Shown piece after piece: positions 42,323 to 50,699 of a stretch of DNA of 64,000 nucleotides (positions are counted from its first letter, which is position 1; every line of letters starts with the position of its first letter). The translations under genes and the position numbers were made by a program. The notes beneath the pieces are model-generated. The model made no database searches. It was not told the origin of the DNA and worked only from the letters and a program-made list of their open reading frames with translations. Source of the stretch: Brevibacterium sp. UMB1308A (GTDB taxonomy: Bacteria; Actinomycetota; Actinomycetes; Actinomycetales; Brevibacteriaceae); NCBI RefSeq assembly GCF_030230605.1, contig NZ_JASPDO010000010.1, forward strand, positions 12,128-76,127, given 5' to 3'.

Positions 42323-43588
42323 TTACTTGGTGCGCCACGCCCCGCGGGTGTCGTAGATGAAACCGGCGTTGACCGTTGATGGGTCTACTGCCTTGATCTC
42401 ATTGTGGTCAACAAGCAAAAGCACAATGTCGGCGTCACGGATAGCATCGTTGAGCTCGGTCAGCTGCACGTTTTCGAAGTCTGCAAGCTTGGCGGGCAGT
42501 TCTTTGATGTTCGGTTCGACTGCCAGAATCTGAGCCTGTGGCAGGCGCTGGGCAAGCTGCTCAGTAATAAGCATTGCCGGGCTTTCGCGCAGGTCGTCAA
42601 TGTTGGGCTTAAATGCAAGACCCAGAACAGCGACCTTGGGGGCGGTGAATTTTTCTGCCTGCGGAATGACCTGGTTGAGAACGAACTCTGGTTTAGCGTC
42701 GTTGATTTCTCGAGCGGCACGAACAATGCGGGCCGTTTCTGGCGCAGACGACACGATGAACCAGGGGTCAACAGCAATACAGTGGCCACCAACACCTGGG
42801 CCGGGCTGCAGAATGTTGACGCGGGGGTGGTGGTTTGCCAGCTCAATGAGTTCCCAGACGTCGATTCCGAGGTCTGAGGCGATGACCGACAATTCGTTGG
42901 CAAACGCAATGTTGACGTCGCGGTATGAGTTTTCCACGAGTTTGGACAATTCTGCAGTTTTGGCGTCAGTCATGAGGAACTCGCCCTCGCAGAAAAGTGT
43001 GTAGAGGTCGCGGGCGCGTTCACCAGCGTCGCCGTTGAGAGATCCGACAATGCGGTCGTTCGTGCGAAGTTCTTCTACGATTCGGCCGGGAAGGACACGT
43101 TCTGGGCAGTGCGCGAAGTAGACAGAGTTGTCCTGGCCAGGTTCCATGGTCAGGTCAGGGCGGGCGTCCAGGATGACTTGAGCCATGCGCTCAGTGGCAC
43201 CGGGAGGAGACGTGGATTCGAGGATGACTAGCTCATCGCCCTTGAGCTGAGGAGCAATTTTCGACGCAGCGTCCTCAATGTAGGCGAGGTTAGGTTCGTG
43301 GTCACCCTTAAATGGGGTGGGTACGGCCACGATGTAGTTCTGCGCTGCTGGTGTCTCCAGGCTAGCTGTGAGGTTGCCGCTCGTAACTGCCTTCGTCAAA
43401 ACTTCCTGCATGCCTTTTTCTACAAACGGAAGTTCAGCACGATTCACTGCGTCAACGGTGGATTGTTTGACATCAACGCCGGTTACTTTGGCGCCACCGT
43501 TGGCAAGTGCAGCGGCGGTTGGTAGGCCAATATAGCCTAGGCCAATAACGGCTACGGTTGGCTGTGACGTTTCCGCGCCTTCTGTCAT
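42323..43588 (-). CDS. wecC: UDP-N-acetyl-D-mannosamine dehydrogenase (nucleotide-sugar dehydrogenase)
   Basis: A 421-residue UDP-sugar dehydrogenase: AVIGLGYIGLPTAAALANGG (NAD+ Rossmann), ILESTSPPGATERM, AHCPERVLPG, NSYRDVNIAFANELS, the nucleophile Cys in GPGVGGHCIAVDPWF and VLGLAFKPNIDDLRESPA. The HCIAVDPWF and CPERVLPG wording matches WecC/TviB-type enzymes rather than UDP-glucose dehydrogenase. It would make UDP-ManNAcA from UDP-ManNAc, made by the WecB homologue at 54327. It begins the left arm of the polysaccharide locus and is read together with the upstream glycosyltransferase, 28 nt away. Confidence 0.92.
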   Translation of the reverse strand: MTEGAETSQPTVAVIGLGYIGLPTAAALANGGAKVTGVDVKQSTVDAVNRAELPFVEKGMQEVLTKAVTSGNLTASLETPAAQNYIVAVPTPFKGDHEPNLAYIEDAASKIAPQLKGDELVILESTSPPGATERMAQVILDARPDLTMEPGQDNSVYFAHCPERVLPGRIVEELRTNDRIVGSLNGDAGERARDLYTLFCEGEFLMTDAKTAELSKLVENSYRDVNIAFANELSVIASDLGIDVWELIELANHHPRVNILQPGPGVGGHCIAVDPWFIVSSAPETARIVRAAREINDAKPEFVLNQVIPQAEKFTAPKVAVLGLAFKPNIDDLRESPAMLITEQLAQRLPQAQILAVEPNIKELPAKLADFENVQLTELNDAIRDADIVLLLVDHNEIKAVDPSTVNAGFIYDTRGAWRTK

Positions 43589-43616
43589 GGTTTTTCCTCA
43601 CTACTGGTGATTGGTT

Positions 43617-45476
43617 CTAGAAAAAATAATGGTCGCTAGGTAAACCGTAGCTATGAACGACTCCGCTTCCTAGGAGCTCAGCTGAGGATACGCTCCAAGT
43701 GTGAGCGTGAGATTCGTTTCGCATTTGAACGAAGTTGAACCTATCCGCCGAATAAATTTTGCCCCCTTTAGCTAGAAGTCGAGTCTGGAAGTCAGTGTCT
43801 TCGCCGGACGCACGTTTCGCAAAACGAAGAGTATCAAAAGTGTCGCGTGAGCCAACCATAGTAGCCCCCATTACAAGATTGGTGAATTTGTGCTCTTTCT
43901 CGGCGGATTGAAGGATAGTGACTTTTTCTTTTCTTAAATGAAGGTAGTGAGCGTATTTTCCAACTATGTCTGCACCGGAGTACATAAGTGCGTGAAGGGC
44001 ATCCTCTAGGTAGTGTTCGCCGTACAGATCGTCGTCATCCATTTTTGCGAGAACGGTGCCGGTGGCCAGGTCAATTGCCGCGTTCAAGCATTCGCCCAAC
44101 GTAAGGTCTGTGTCCGCAACCCTGTGTACGACCTCGGCGATCCCATTGGACTGTGCTAACTCGTCGATTTGTTCGGGCGAAGGCGTAAAGCCGTGTGTAA
44201 TCAGGACCAACTCGGGGTTGACGGTTTGCTTTCCGACCTGTGAGAAAAGATGTGACAGCTGCCCAGGGCGATTCGTTGACGCTAGTACGGATACCTTGTG
44301 TTGCAGTGTGTCGGATGTCGAAACTCCTGCTGCACGCACGATGTCTGTGGCCCGGCGAGCGTATGTGTGGTTCTCCCACACGCGTCGCTGAGCAAGGTGG
44401 ACGGAGCGGTCACGTAGCTCGTGGGATCGCAAAAGAGCCCGAGTCGTGTGAAAAGCCTCTTCTTCATGAGCAGGTTGGAAGATCTCGTTCGGGGGGAACG
44501 TCTGTCTTGTCGCTTCGCTCGAAGCGGTGACTACAGAAGTTCCACAAGCGGTGAGTTCAAAGATTCGTCTTGCACACATGCTGGGCGAATCCACAACAGA
44601 GTTAACGTTAAGGAACACCTTAAAGTCTTTATACGCTGTGAGCATTTCGTCATAGGGCAGTGAACCCACTACCGAAGCATCTATGGGGGAAGGAAACTGG
44701 TACTTGGGGTCTTTGCCCAGTTGGCGCGAGAAGATTGCGAATCGCTCACGCGTTTTTTCCGCGGCTCTTTTTGCTGCAGGAAGGAGCCATTCCATCTGTT
44801 TGCGTCGCTCAGGAAATTTATGCGCAAAGTACATTCCTGCAAACGCTACACCGTCTGCTATCCGTTCCCCGGCAGGGCGAACAGGGTTGTGGATGGAGGG
44901 TTGGGCCGCAAACATGAGAGTGCCGACTCGCTCATGGCCCAGGCGTTTCGTGTACTCGGGAATAAGGCGGGAGTCACTCGTAAATACGTAGTCGAATAGT
45001 GAGGCAGCTTCGATGAAGTCCTCAAAGTGTGGGGGGTCTTCTTTGTTCCAGAAAACGGTAGGGATACCGCGGTTTCGGCAATCTGCGAGCAGATTCTTGA
45101 AGTCGTCCTTGACACCACTTTCACCCGTGAGTTGGTATTGCCACTTCCCATGGTTGCCGTTCCACGCAGATTCGATAAAAACGAGGTCGAGGCTGTCTAA
45201 CTGGCTGTTCCAGTTTCGCGTAAGCTCAAACTGGTTCCACTCTGGCGCGAAGGCTTGGAACGAAAAGTCGTCAAGGATGACGCCCACGTTGAGGTCAGGG
45301 AACCGTTTTGGTCGCTCAAGCGGTTCAGCTGGGTAATACTCAAATCTATCTCTGTTACGGAGTCCAACCCGATTCAACTTCTCAGTCTTAGACCGTCTAG
45401 ACCATTCTTGTAGTTGGCTTACCCCGCCCTGACGAAGGTGCCACAGTGCTTTTCGGAGCATGTGGATTTTGGACAC
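43617..45476 (-). CDS. Bifunctional glycosyltransferase: CgeB-like domain plus GT2-like domain
   Basis: A 619-residue two-domain enzyme. Residues ~60-380 match the CgeB/DUF3880-type glycosyltransferase: VIFIESAWNGNHG-like motif, GIPTVFWNKEDPPHF, NVGVILDDFSF, FAGMYFAHKFPERRKQM, KVFLNVNSVVDSPSMCARRIFELTACGT. The same block recurs in the 514-residue protein encoded at 58891. Residues ~390-619 form a GT2 domain: VSVLASTNRPGQLSHLFSQ and LAKMDDDDLYGEHYLEDAL (the DxD-type metal motif is DDDD). It should add two sugars, or one by each half, to the polymer. It is divergent from the DUF6270 gene. Confidence 0.85.
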   Translation of the reverse strand: MSKIHMLRKALWHLRQGGVSQLQEWSRRSKTEKLNRVGLRNRDRFEYYPAEPLERPKRFPDLNVGVILDDFSFQAFAPEWNQFELTRNWNSQLDSLDLVFIESAWNGNHGKWQYQLTGESGVKDDFKNLLADCRNRGIPTVFWNKEDPPHFEDFIEAASLFDYVFTSDSRLIPEYTKRLGHERVGTLMFAAQPSIHNPVRPAGERIADGVAFAGMYFAHKFPERRKQMEWLLPAAKRAAEKTRERFAIFSRQLGKDPKYQFPSPIDASVVGSLPYDEMLTAYKDFKVFLNVNSVVDSPSMCARRIFELTACGTSVVTASSEATRQTFPPNEIFQPAHEEEAFHTTRALLRSHELRDRSVHLAQRRVWENHTYARRATDIVRAAGVSTSDTLQHKVSVLASTNRPGQLSHLFSQVGKQTVNPELVLITHGFTPSPEQIDELAQSNGIAEVVHRVADTDLTLGECLNAAIDLATGTVLAKMDDDDLYGEHYLEDALHALMYSGADIVGKYAHYLHLRKEKVTILQSAEKEHKFTNLVMGATMVGSRDTFDTLRFAKRASGEDTDFQTRLLAKGGKIYSADRFNFVQMRNESHAHTWSVSSAELLGSGVVHSYGLPSDHYFF

Positions 45477-45580
45477 GATTTCCCCCCTAATGGCCTAGCT
45501 CCCCCTATCTTCACACATTGATGTGCCATAAGCGGCTATTGTGTGACCAAGTGAAGACGATGACTGTGCGAGATGGTGAT
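45477..45580. promoter_or_regulatory. Divergent promoter region of the polysaccharide locus
   Basis: This ~100-bp interval separates the minus-strand glycosyltransferase/wecC operon from the plus-strand operon. It contains CACATTGATGTG, an imperfect 5-bp-arm palindrome. A clear -35/-10 was not identified. Confidence 0.35.
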
Positions 45581-46453
45581 ATGAGTTCAAATGAAGAGAA
45601 TCACATAACTGTTGGGATCTTCGGATCTTGCGTTTCTCGCGATACGTGTGAATACTGGGCGGAATGTGACCCTCGCGTATACGTAGCTCGACAGTCCTCT
45701 ATATGCCGGTTGAACCCAATGCGTGACTACGCGCCAGAGGCGTCCGTGCTCGAATCTGAGTTCCAGCGAAGATTGTACCGAGGAGACGCCCGCGCGGACG
45801 CAATGAACAGATTGACGAGCGGAAATTTAGATCTTATTATGATCGACCTTGTTGACGAGCGTCGTGGCGTGTGGGTCGACCAGGAAGGACGTTTCCTCAC
45901 AAACTCGATCGAAGCGTTTAAAATCGGGATCGACGAGATAGCCCGGCGAAGGAACTACCGGCTCATCGAATTTGGGTCAGATGAGCACTTCGAACTCTGG
46001 ACAACCGGCTTTGCATTAAACATGGCTGATCTCAAAGCCGTGGAAGTGCCAACGGTTCTCATGGATGTCGCCTGGGCGGATACGTTCGATGATGAACGTT
46101 GGTCGTCACACAACCGAAGAAAGGTGGGCAGGCTCGCACGAACAGCAAAACGAAACTGGGCGAATGTGCGAACCAGCTTAGTTTCGGGGCGGGCGATCTG
46201 GAGCGTAGCTAATGACCTACTTGATAGGACTATGCCTGATGTAGACGCGCGCCACCAGCGTGTAGCCGAAGCTAATTGCTCGTTTGCACGCTACTTCGAG
46301 TTTGCGAGCACACTGACGGATTTTGTGATTCGAAGAGGGCCCGAGGAAGTCAGAAGTGCACGCGACCATAAGTGGGGGGCGGCCCCGTATCACTATGATG
46401 CGCAGACGTACGAATCTCTCGTCGACGAGCTTCGGCGAATAGCTAGGGGTTGA
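45581..46453 (+). CDS. DUF6270 domain-containing protein
   Basis: A 290-residue protein with the DUF6270 signature: GIFGSCVSRDTCEYW near the N-terminus (GSCxxRD), an acidic MIDLVDERRGVW (DLxxER) in the middle and HKWGAAPYHYD near the C-terminus. The spacing of Ser, Asp/Glu and His resembles an SGNH-like esterase/acyltransferase fold. DUF6270 genes often sit in polysaccharide loci, so removal or addition of an acyl group to the glycan is plausible but unproven. ATG 45581 (MSSNEEN) was chosen because the conserved segment begins 11 residues later. ATG 45560 is possible. It is the first gene of the right-hand operon. Confidence 0.75.
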   Translation: MSSNEENHITVGIFGSCVSRDTCEYWAECDPRVYVARQSSICRLNPMRDYAPEASVLESEFQRRLYRGDARADAMNRLTSGNLDLIMIDLVDERRGVWVDQEGRFLTNSIEAFKIGIDEIARRRNYRLIEFGSDEHFELWTTGFALNMADLKAVEVPTVLMDVAWADTFDDERWSSHNRRKVGRLARTAKRNWANVRTSLVSGRAIWSVANDLLDRTMPDVDARHQRVAEANCSFARYFEFASTLTDFVIRRGPEEVRSARDHKWGAAPYHYDAQTYESLVDELRRIARG

Positions 46454-46486
46454 GAACTATACTGGTTTCGCAAGTTTCATTTATTT

Positions 46487-48490
46487 GTGAGTAAGGACCA
46501 AGCCATAGCTTCCCCCAGCCAACCCGAGCCAACTGGGACAAATTTCCCTGCGAGGTCTCTTCGTACCACCAAGCAGGCAATTGTCCGAGCTCTTCGCGAC
46601 GGCTTCGTGTATGCGGTGGCAGTGTGGGTTGCCGCGATGGTCCGATATGACTTCAGTGTCACTTCACCTAACTACACGCATATTCTTATTGTTGCAACGT
46701 GTGGGTTCATATTCTTTGTTCTCATCGGCCCTTTAACCGTCTACCGCGGCCGATTTTGGAAAGCTTCTGGTGATGAACTGATGGCAATCGGTTCATTGAC
46801 CGCAATCGTTACAGGCCTCCTCTACTTAGCCTTTTTGCTTCCATGGTTCCAACGAGAGATTCCGCTCAGCGTGCCACTGACAGCTGGGGCGCTCACGATT
46901 GTTGCAATCGGGACGCTGTCGTGGCTCGATACTGCGTGGACACAACGGCGTCGCATTCAGAACAGTCGCGCAAAAAAAGCACTCATCATCGGAGCAGGAG
47001 TACACGGCCGCACCGCGTATCGAATGATTGCCGAAGACCCTCGCGAAGAGTTTGTGGCGGTGGGTTTCCTTGACGACGACAGGGCAAAACGTCATCTACG
47101 CATTGAAGGCGTGCGCGTTCTAGGGCCACTTACTGCGCTATCCGAGTTGCTCGATGATATAAAGCCCGATCTGGTCGTTTTGGCGTCGAACTCTTTGCCT
47201 TCGGACAAAGTCGACAGCATTGTCAAAGAGACAAGTGCCAGAGAAGTTGATCTGCGTGTCCTGCCGCATCTACGTGCAGAAGACCAACGGCGACAGACTA
47301 TGAACCAGATCAGCCCTGTAGTGTCGCGTCCCGGGTTTTTCCGAAGCATTGAGTTCGATGACCTAGTTGGGCGTCAGCCGATCAATACGAACGTTGACGA
47401 AATCGCTGACTACTTAACTGGCAAGACGGTCCTTGTAACGGGAGCTGGTGGATCAATCGGATCGGTTTTGTGTAAGCAATTGGTTAAATACGCACCAAAA
47501 CGAGTGGTGATGACCGACCGTGACGAAAGTGGCCTTCACTCGACACAACTTATTCTTGAGGGGTCAGCGCTTCTAACAAGCGACGACTTGATTCTTGGCG
47601 ACCTACGCGACGGGCATTTCGTCCGGTCAATGGTCGCAGACGTCAAACCAGACATTATTTTTCACGCGGCGGCTTTGAAGCACTTGACGTTTCTTGAACG
47701 TTTTCCTGACGAGGCTGTTAAGACGAACGTCGGTGCAAGTATGTCGCTTCTCGACGCGGCGATTGAAAACGACGTCGAAAATTTCGTTCACATTTCCACT
47801 GACAAGGCAGCTGACCCGTCCTCAGTGCTCGGAGCGTCAAAATACCTAACTGAACGAGCAGTCGCCGAGGTAGCCCGCCAAACCGGCCGAAGGTACATGT
47901 CAGTGCGGTTTGGAAATGTCCTTGGCTCACGCGGTTCTGTTCTAGGTACATTTGTTGCTCAAGTGCAAGCAGGCGGGCCAGTCACAGTGACAGCTCCTGG
48001 AGTCAAACGCTACTTTATGGCGGCCACTGAAGCATGCGACTTGGTACTGCAAGCTGGCGCCTTGGGTAACCCCGGCGAAACTCTCGTTCTGGATATGGGC
48101 GAACCTGTGCTCATTGAAGACCTAGCTAAACGCGTCATCGCTTTATCCGGACGTGATGACATCGAAATTGTCTACACAGGCTTGCGTGATGGGGAAAAAG
48201 CCGAAGAGGTGAGGCTGGCTGCGGGAGAGTTGGATGATAGACCGGGTCACCCGCTGATTTCTCAGGTGCCTATTTCTCAAATCTCGTTAGAACACGTTCG
48301 TTCTATTGTCGCCGCAGGGCGGTTGGCAGGTCACCGGCGCGATGCCGAGTTGCGCGCGCAACTCTTGTCACTGATACATCAGAGCGAATGCATGTCTGAC
48401 ACGCAAACGAATGTACTGAATCCGTCACAGCCATCAACGTCTCCACTGCCTTTGGGAGAATTGATTGCTAAGCAGAGTGAGGGCGAATAG
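46487..48490 (+). CDS. CapD/WbpM-like UDP-sugar 4,6-dehydratase, membrane-bound
   Basis: A 667-residue protein with four N-terminal membrane helices (about 35-145), then a CoA-binding-like Rossmann domain (KKALIIGAGVHGRTAYRMI) and a C-terminal SDR dehydratase domain: TGKTVLVTGAGGSIGSVLCKQL, IIFHAAALKHLTFLE, FVHISTDKAADPSSVLGASKYLTERAV and RFGNVLGSRGSVL. It belongs to the long FlaA1/WbpM/CapD type that makes UDP-2-acetamido-2,6-dideoxy-hexos-4-uloses, leading to QuiNAc, FucNAc or bacillosamine-like sugars. GTG 46487; no clear ribosome site. It is followed by the MraY-like gene with a one-base overlap (TAGTG). Confidence 0.9.
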   Translation: MSKDQAIASPSQPEPTGTNFPARSLRTTKQAIVRALRDGFVYAVAVWVAAMVRYDFSVTSPNYTHILIVATCGFIFFVLIGPLTVYRGRFWKASGDELMAIGSLTAIVTGLLYLAFLLPWFQREIPLSVPLTAGALTIVAIGTLSWLDTAWTQRRRIQNSRAKKALIIGAGVHGRTAYRMIAEDPREEFVAVGFLDDDRAKRHLRIEGVRVLGPLTALSELLDDIKPDLVVLASNSLPSDKVDSIVKETSAREVDLRVLPHLRAEDQRRQTMNQISPVVSRPGFFRSIEFDDLVGRQPINTNVDEIADYLTGKTVLVTGAGGSIGSVLCKQLVKYAPKRVVMTDRDESGLHSTQLILEGSALLTSDDLILGDLRDGHFVRSMVADVKPDIIFHAAALKHLTFLERFPDEAVKTNVGASMSLLDAAIENDVENFVHISTDKAADPSSVLGASKYLTERAVAEVARQTGRRYMSVRFGNVLGSRGSVLGTFVAQVQAGGPVTVTAPGVKRYFMAATEACDLVLQAGALGNPGETLVLDMGEPVLIEDLAKRVIALSGRDDIEIVYTGLRDGEKAEEVRLAAGELDDRPGHPLISQVPISQISLEHVRSIVAAGRLAGHRRDAELRAQLLSLIHQSECMSDTQTNVLNPSQPSTSPLPLGELIAKQSEGE

Positions 48491-49497
48491 TGACGCTCCT
48501 ACTTGGGTTTGGGGTCGCGTTAGTTCTGGGTTATGCGGTCAATCGCTTTCTTGTAATACCTGCTCTGCAACGACATTCAGTCCTTGACCATCCCACTGCA
48601 CGCTCGTCGCACGACACCCCTGTGGTTCGTGGTGGCGGAATTGGAGTGATAGCCGGGTACCTGGTGGGCGGTGTGACTTCCGTTGTGGTGCATACGCTCT
48701 TGGATGATCCATTGGGACACGGATGGGTGGTTGCAAGCATGGCACTTGCCGCCGCTGTTGTGTGCGGGGCAGTTGGGTTGGCTGATGACCTGGATTCGTT
48801 CTCTGCAACGACGCGTTTGTTCTTTCAGATCGTCTTGGGGCTATTTTTCGGTTTCCTCGTGTTCCTCCTTTCCCCATGGGGCTGGTCTGTTGTATTCGCA
48901 ATTGCCACGTCCGTTGTGCTTTCCGTAAATGCAATTAACTTTATGGATGGCGTGAATACTCTCATCACGGGATGGGCCGCTCTGATCGGGCTGTGGTACG
49001 CAGTCATTTCAGTTAGCACAAGCCAGACCTTGTTAGCGGTAGTCGCAGCATCATTAGCTGGGGCTACGGTTGCCTTCCTTCCAATCAATAAGTCCCCTGC
49101 ACAAGCGTTCCTGGGCGACGTAGGTAGTTACGCCATTGGTGGCATAGCAATCGCGCTGTTTTGGCTTTTGTGGGTTAGTGGCGCCTCTCGCATGATGATC
49201 GCAGCGCCATTTGTCATACCGCTCTTTGATGTGCTGGTTACCCTTGTGAAAAGGGTCTACGCAGGCGAAAATATTTTTCAACCCCATAGAAAGCACTATT
49301 ATCAGCGACTCAACCAAGCTGGTTTAAGCCATGAAGCGGTAGGCGCAGTTTTTGCGGTCGCTGTCGTAGTTTGTTGTCTGGTTACGTTCACCGGCAGTAG
49401 GTTGCTTGTAGTTATGGTCTGGGGACTGGTATCAATCGCGTACGCGGCGCTACCGCACATTGTGAATACTGTGCGACAGAAACGAGTGCAGTCATGA
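48490..49497 (+). CDS. MraY/WecA-type undecaprenyl-phosphate sugar-1-phosphate transferase
   Basis: A 335-residue polytopic protein (about ten helices). It carries HPTARSSHDTPVVRGGGIGV, LADDLDSFSATTRLFFQI, INFMDGVNTLITGW (the NxxNxxDGxxGL-like metal site), FLGDVGSYAIGG and the HRKHYYQRLNQAGLSHEAV loop (HIHHxL-type). This is the WecA/WbpL/TagO group, which moves a GlcNAc-1-P or QuiNAc/FucNAc-1-P onto undecaprenyl phosphate to start a glycan. It is consistent with the preceding CapD-like dehydratase. The GTG start overlaps the preceding stop by one base, and the next gene overlaps by 4. Confidence 0.92.
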   Translation: MTLLLGFGVALVLGYAVNRFLVIPALQRHSVLDHPTARSSHDTPVVRGGGIGVIAGYLVGGVTSVVVHTLLDDPLGHGWVVASMALAAAVVCGAVGLADDLDSFSATTRLFFQIVLGLFFGFLVFLLSPWGWSVVFAIATSVVLSVNAINFMDGVNTLITGWAALIGLWYAVISVSTSQTLLAVVAASLAGATVAFLPINKSPAQAFLGDVGSYAIGGIAIALFWLLWVSGASRMMIAAPFVIPLFDVLVTLVKRVYAGENIFQPHRKHYYQRLNQAGLSHEAVGAVFAVAVVVCCLVTFTGSRLLVVMVWGLVSIAYAALPHIVNTVRQKRVQS

Positions 49498-50699
49498 GAG
49501 TGTTATTGATGACGCACTACTACCAGCCGGAGGTAGGAGCCCCGCAAAAACGCTGGAACTACCTGGTGGAATTCCTCATAAAACGTGGACATGAAGTCGC
49601 GGTGTGTGCTCCTGTTCCTCACTATCCTTTGGGACGCCGGTTTACCCAGGACAAAGTGTGGGTATGGGAGCCCGGTGCGCATGGTGAACAAATTTTGCGT
49701 GTGCCGTACGTGCCGTACTCTGGCTCGATGGCAGTGCAGATGCTGGACCAAGCTATCTCTAGTCTGGCAGAGGTGTTCGCGACAACCTATATGCGCACGC
49801 ACAAACCCGACGTTGTCATTTCTACGACCCCTGGTTTGCCTATGCTCTTTGCGGGTGTGGTGGCATCACGAACTCTGAGGGTGCCCCACATTGCGGAAGT
49901 CCGTGACGCGTGGCCAGACCTCATTTGGCAAACTAAGTTGGTAGACAGCGCTACGAAGAGCTTGTTACCCAAACGCGTATCGAGTGTTTTGGAGCGAAAG
50001 ATTATCCCGCAGCTTTTGATTCGCGCGAAAAAAGAAGCGGATGCGGTAATCGTTACCACCAAGGCATTCAAACGGGTGTCCGAGGGCCGTGGGTTGAACA
50101 ACGTTCACCTCATTCGTAATGTGGCTGAACCGCACCCTTCACACCCGCGTGCAAAACAGAAAGGCACTCTTCACCTTTTGTACGTGGGGACCGTAGGGAG
50201 GTCACAAGGGCTTGAACACGTTGTCGACGCAGTACGATATATTCCCCAGGTGACGCTACGAGTCGTGGGTGACGGCGCTGCGAAGGAGCAGCTGAAACAA
50301 CAAGCAACAGGAATTGACAACGTTCATTTCTACCCACAGACAGTTGGGGGAGAGTTAGAAGAACATTGGAAGTGGGCCGACTCGGGTCTCGTTACGCTTG
50401 CGCCTTTGCAGGCCTTTGAGATGACCGTTCCTTCAAAACTGTACGGAGTCATGGCGCGAGGGAAGCATGTCACTGGGGTATTGGGTGGCGAGGCAGCTTC
50501 AATTGTTGCGAACTCCCAAGCAGGTGACATTTCAACGCCCGGTAATTCACAAGTGTTAAAAGCGTTGCTCAATGCCTTAGCTGAAAAGCAGGAACTGGGT
50601 AACAAAATCGGCCACACTCAGAAGTGGGTTTCAGAGAACGCTTCGCCGGAGAGTGCAGGCAAACGCCTAGAACGTGTACTGTTCAAGGTGACGCAATGA
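49494..50699 (+). CDS. Glycosyltransferase family 4 (WbuB-like)
   Basis: A 401-residue GT4 enzyme: MRVLLMTHYYQPEVGAPQKRW, EFLIKRGHEVAVCAPVPHYPLG (acceptor side), PDVVISTTPGLPMLFAG, HIAEVRDAWPDLIW, then VYVGTVGRSQGLEHVVDA-like (LLYVGTVGRSQG), VVGDGAAKEQLK and the E-x7-E-like region FEMTVPSKLYGVMARG. It is of the WbuB subgroup, which often adds FucNAc or similar sugars. The ATGA overlap with the gene before and the gene after shows tight translational coupling. Confidence 0.9.
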   Translation: MRVLLMTHYYQPEVGAPQKRWNYLVEFLIKRGHEVAVCAPVPHYPLGRRFTQDKVWVWEPGAHGEQILRVPYVPYSGSMAVQMLDQAISSLAEVFATTYMRTHKPDVVISTTPGLPMLFAGVVASRTLRVPHIAEVRDAWPDLIWQTKLVDSATKSLLPKRVSSVLERKIIPQLLIRAKKEADAVIVTTKAFKRVSEGRGLNNVHLIRNVAEPHPSHPRAKQKGTLHLLYVGTVGRSQGLEHVVDAVRYIPQVTLRVVGDGAAKEQLKQQATGIDNVHFYPQTVGGELEEHWKWADSGLVTLAPLQAFEMTVPSKLYGVMARGKHVTGVLGGEAASIVANSQAGDISTPGNSQVLKALLNALAEKQELGNKIGHTQKWVSENASPESAGKRLERVLFKVTQ

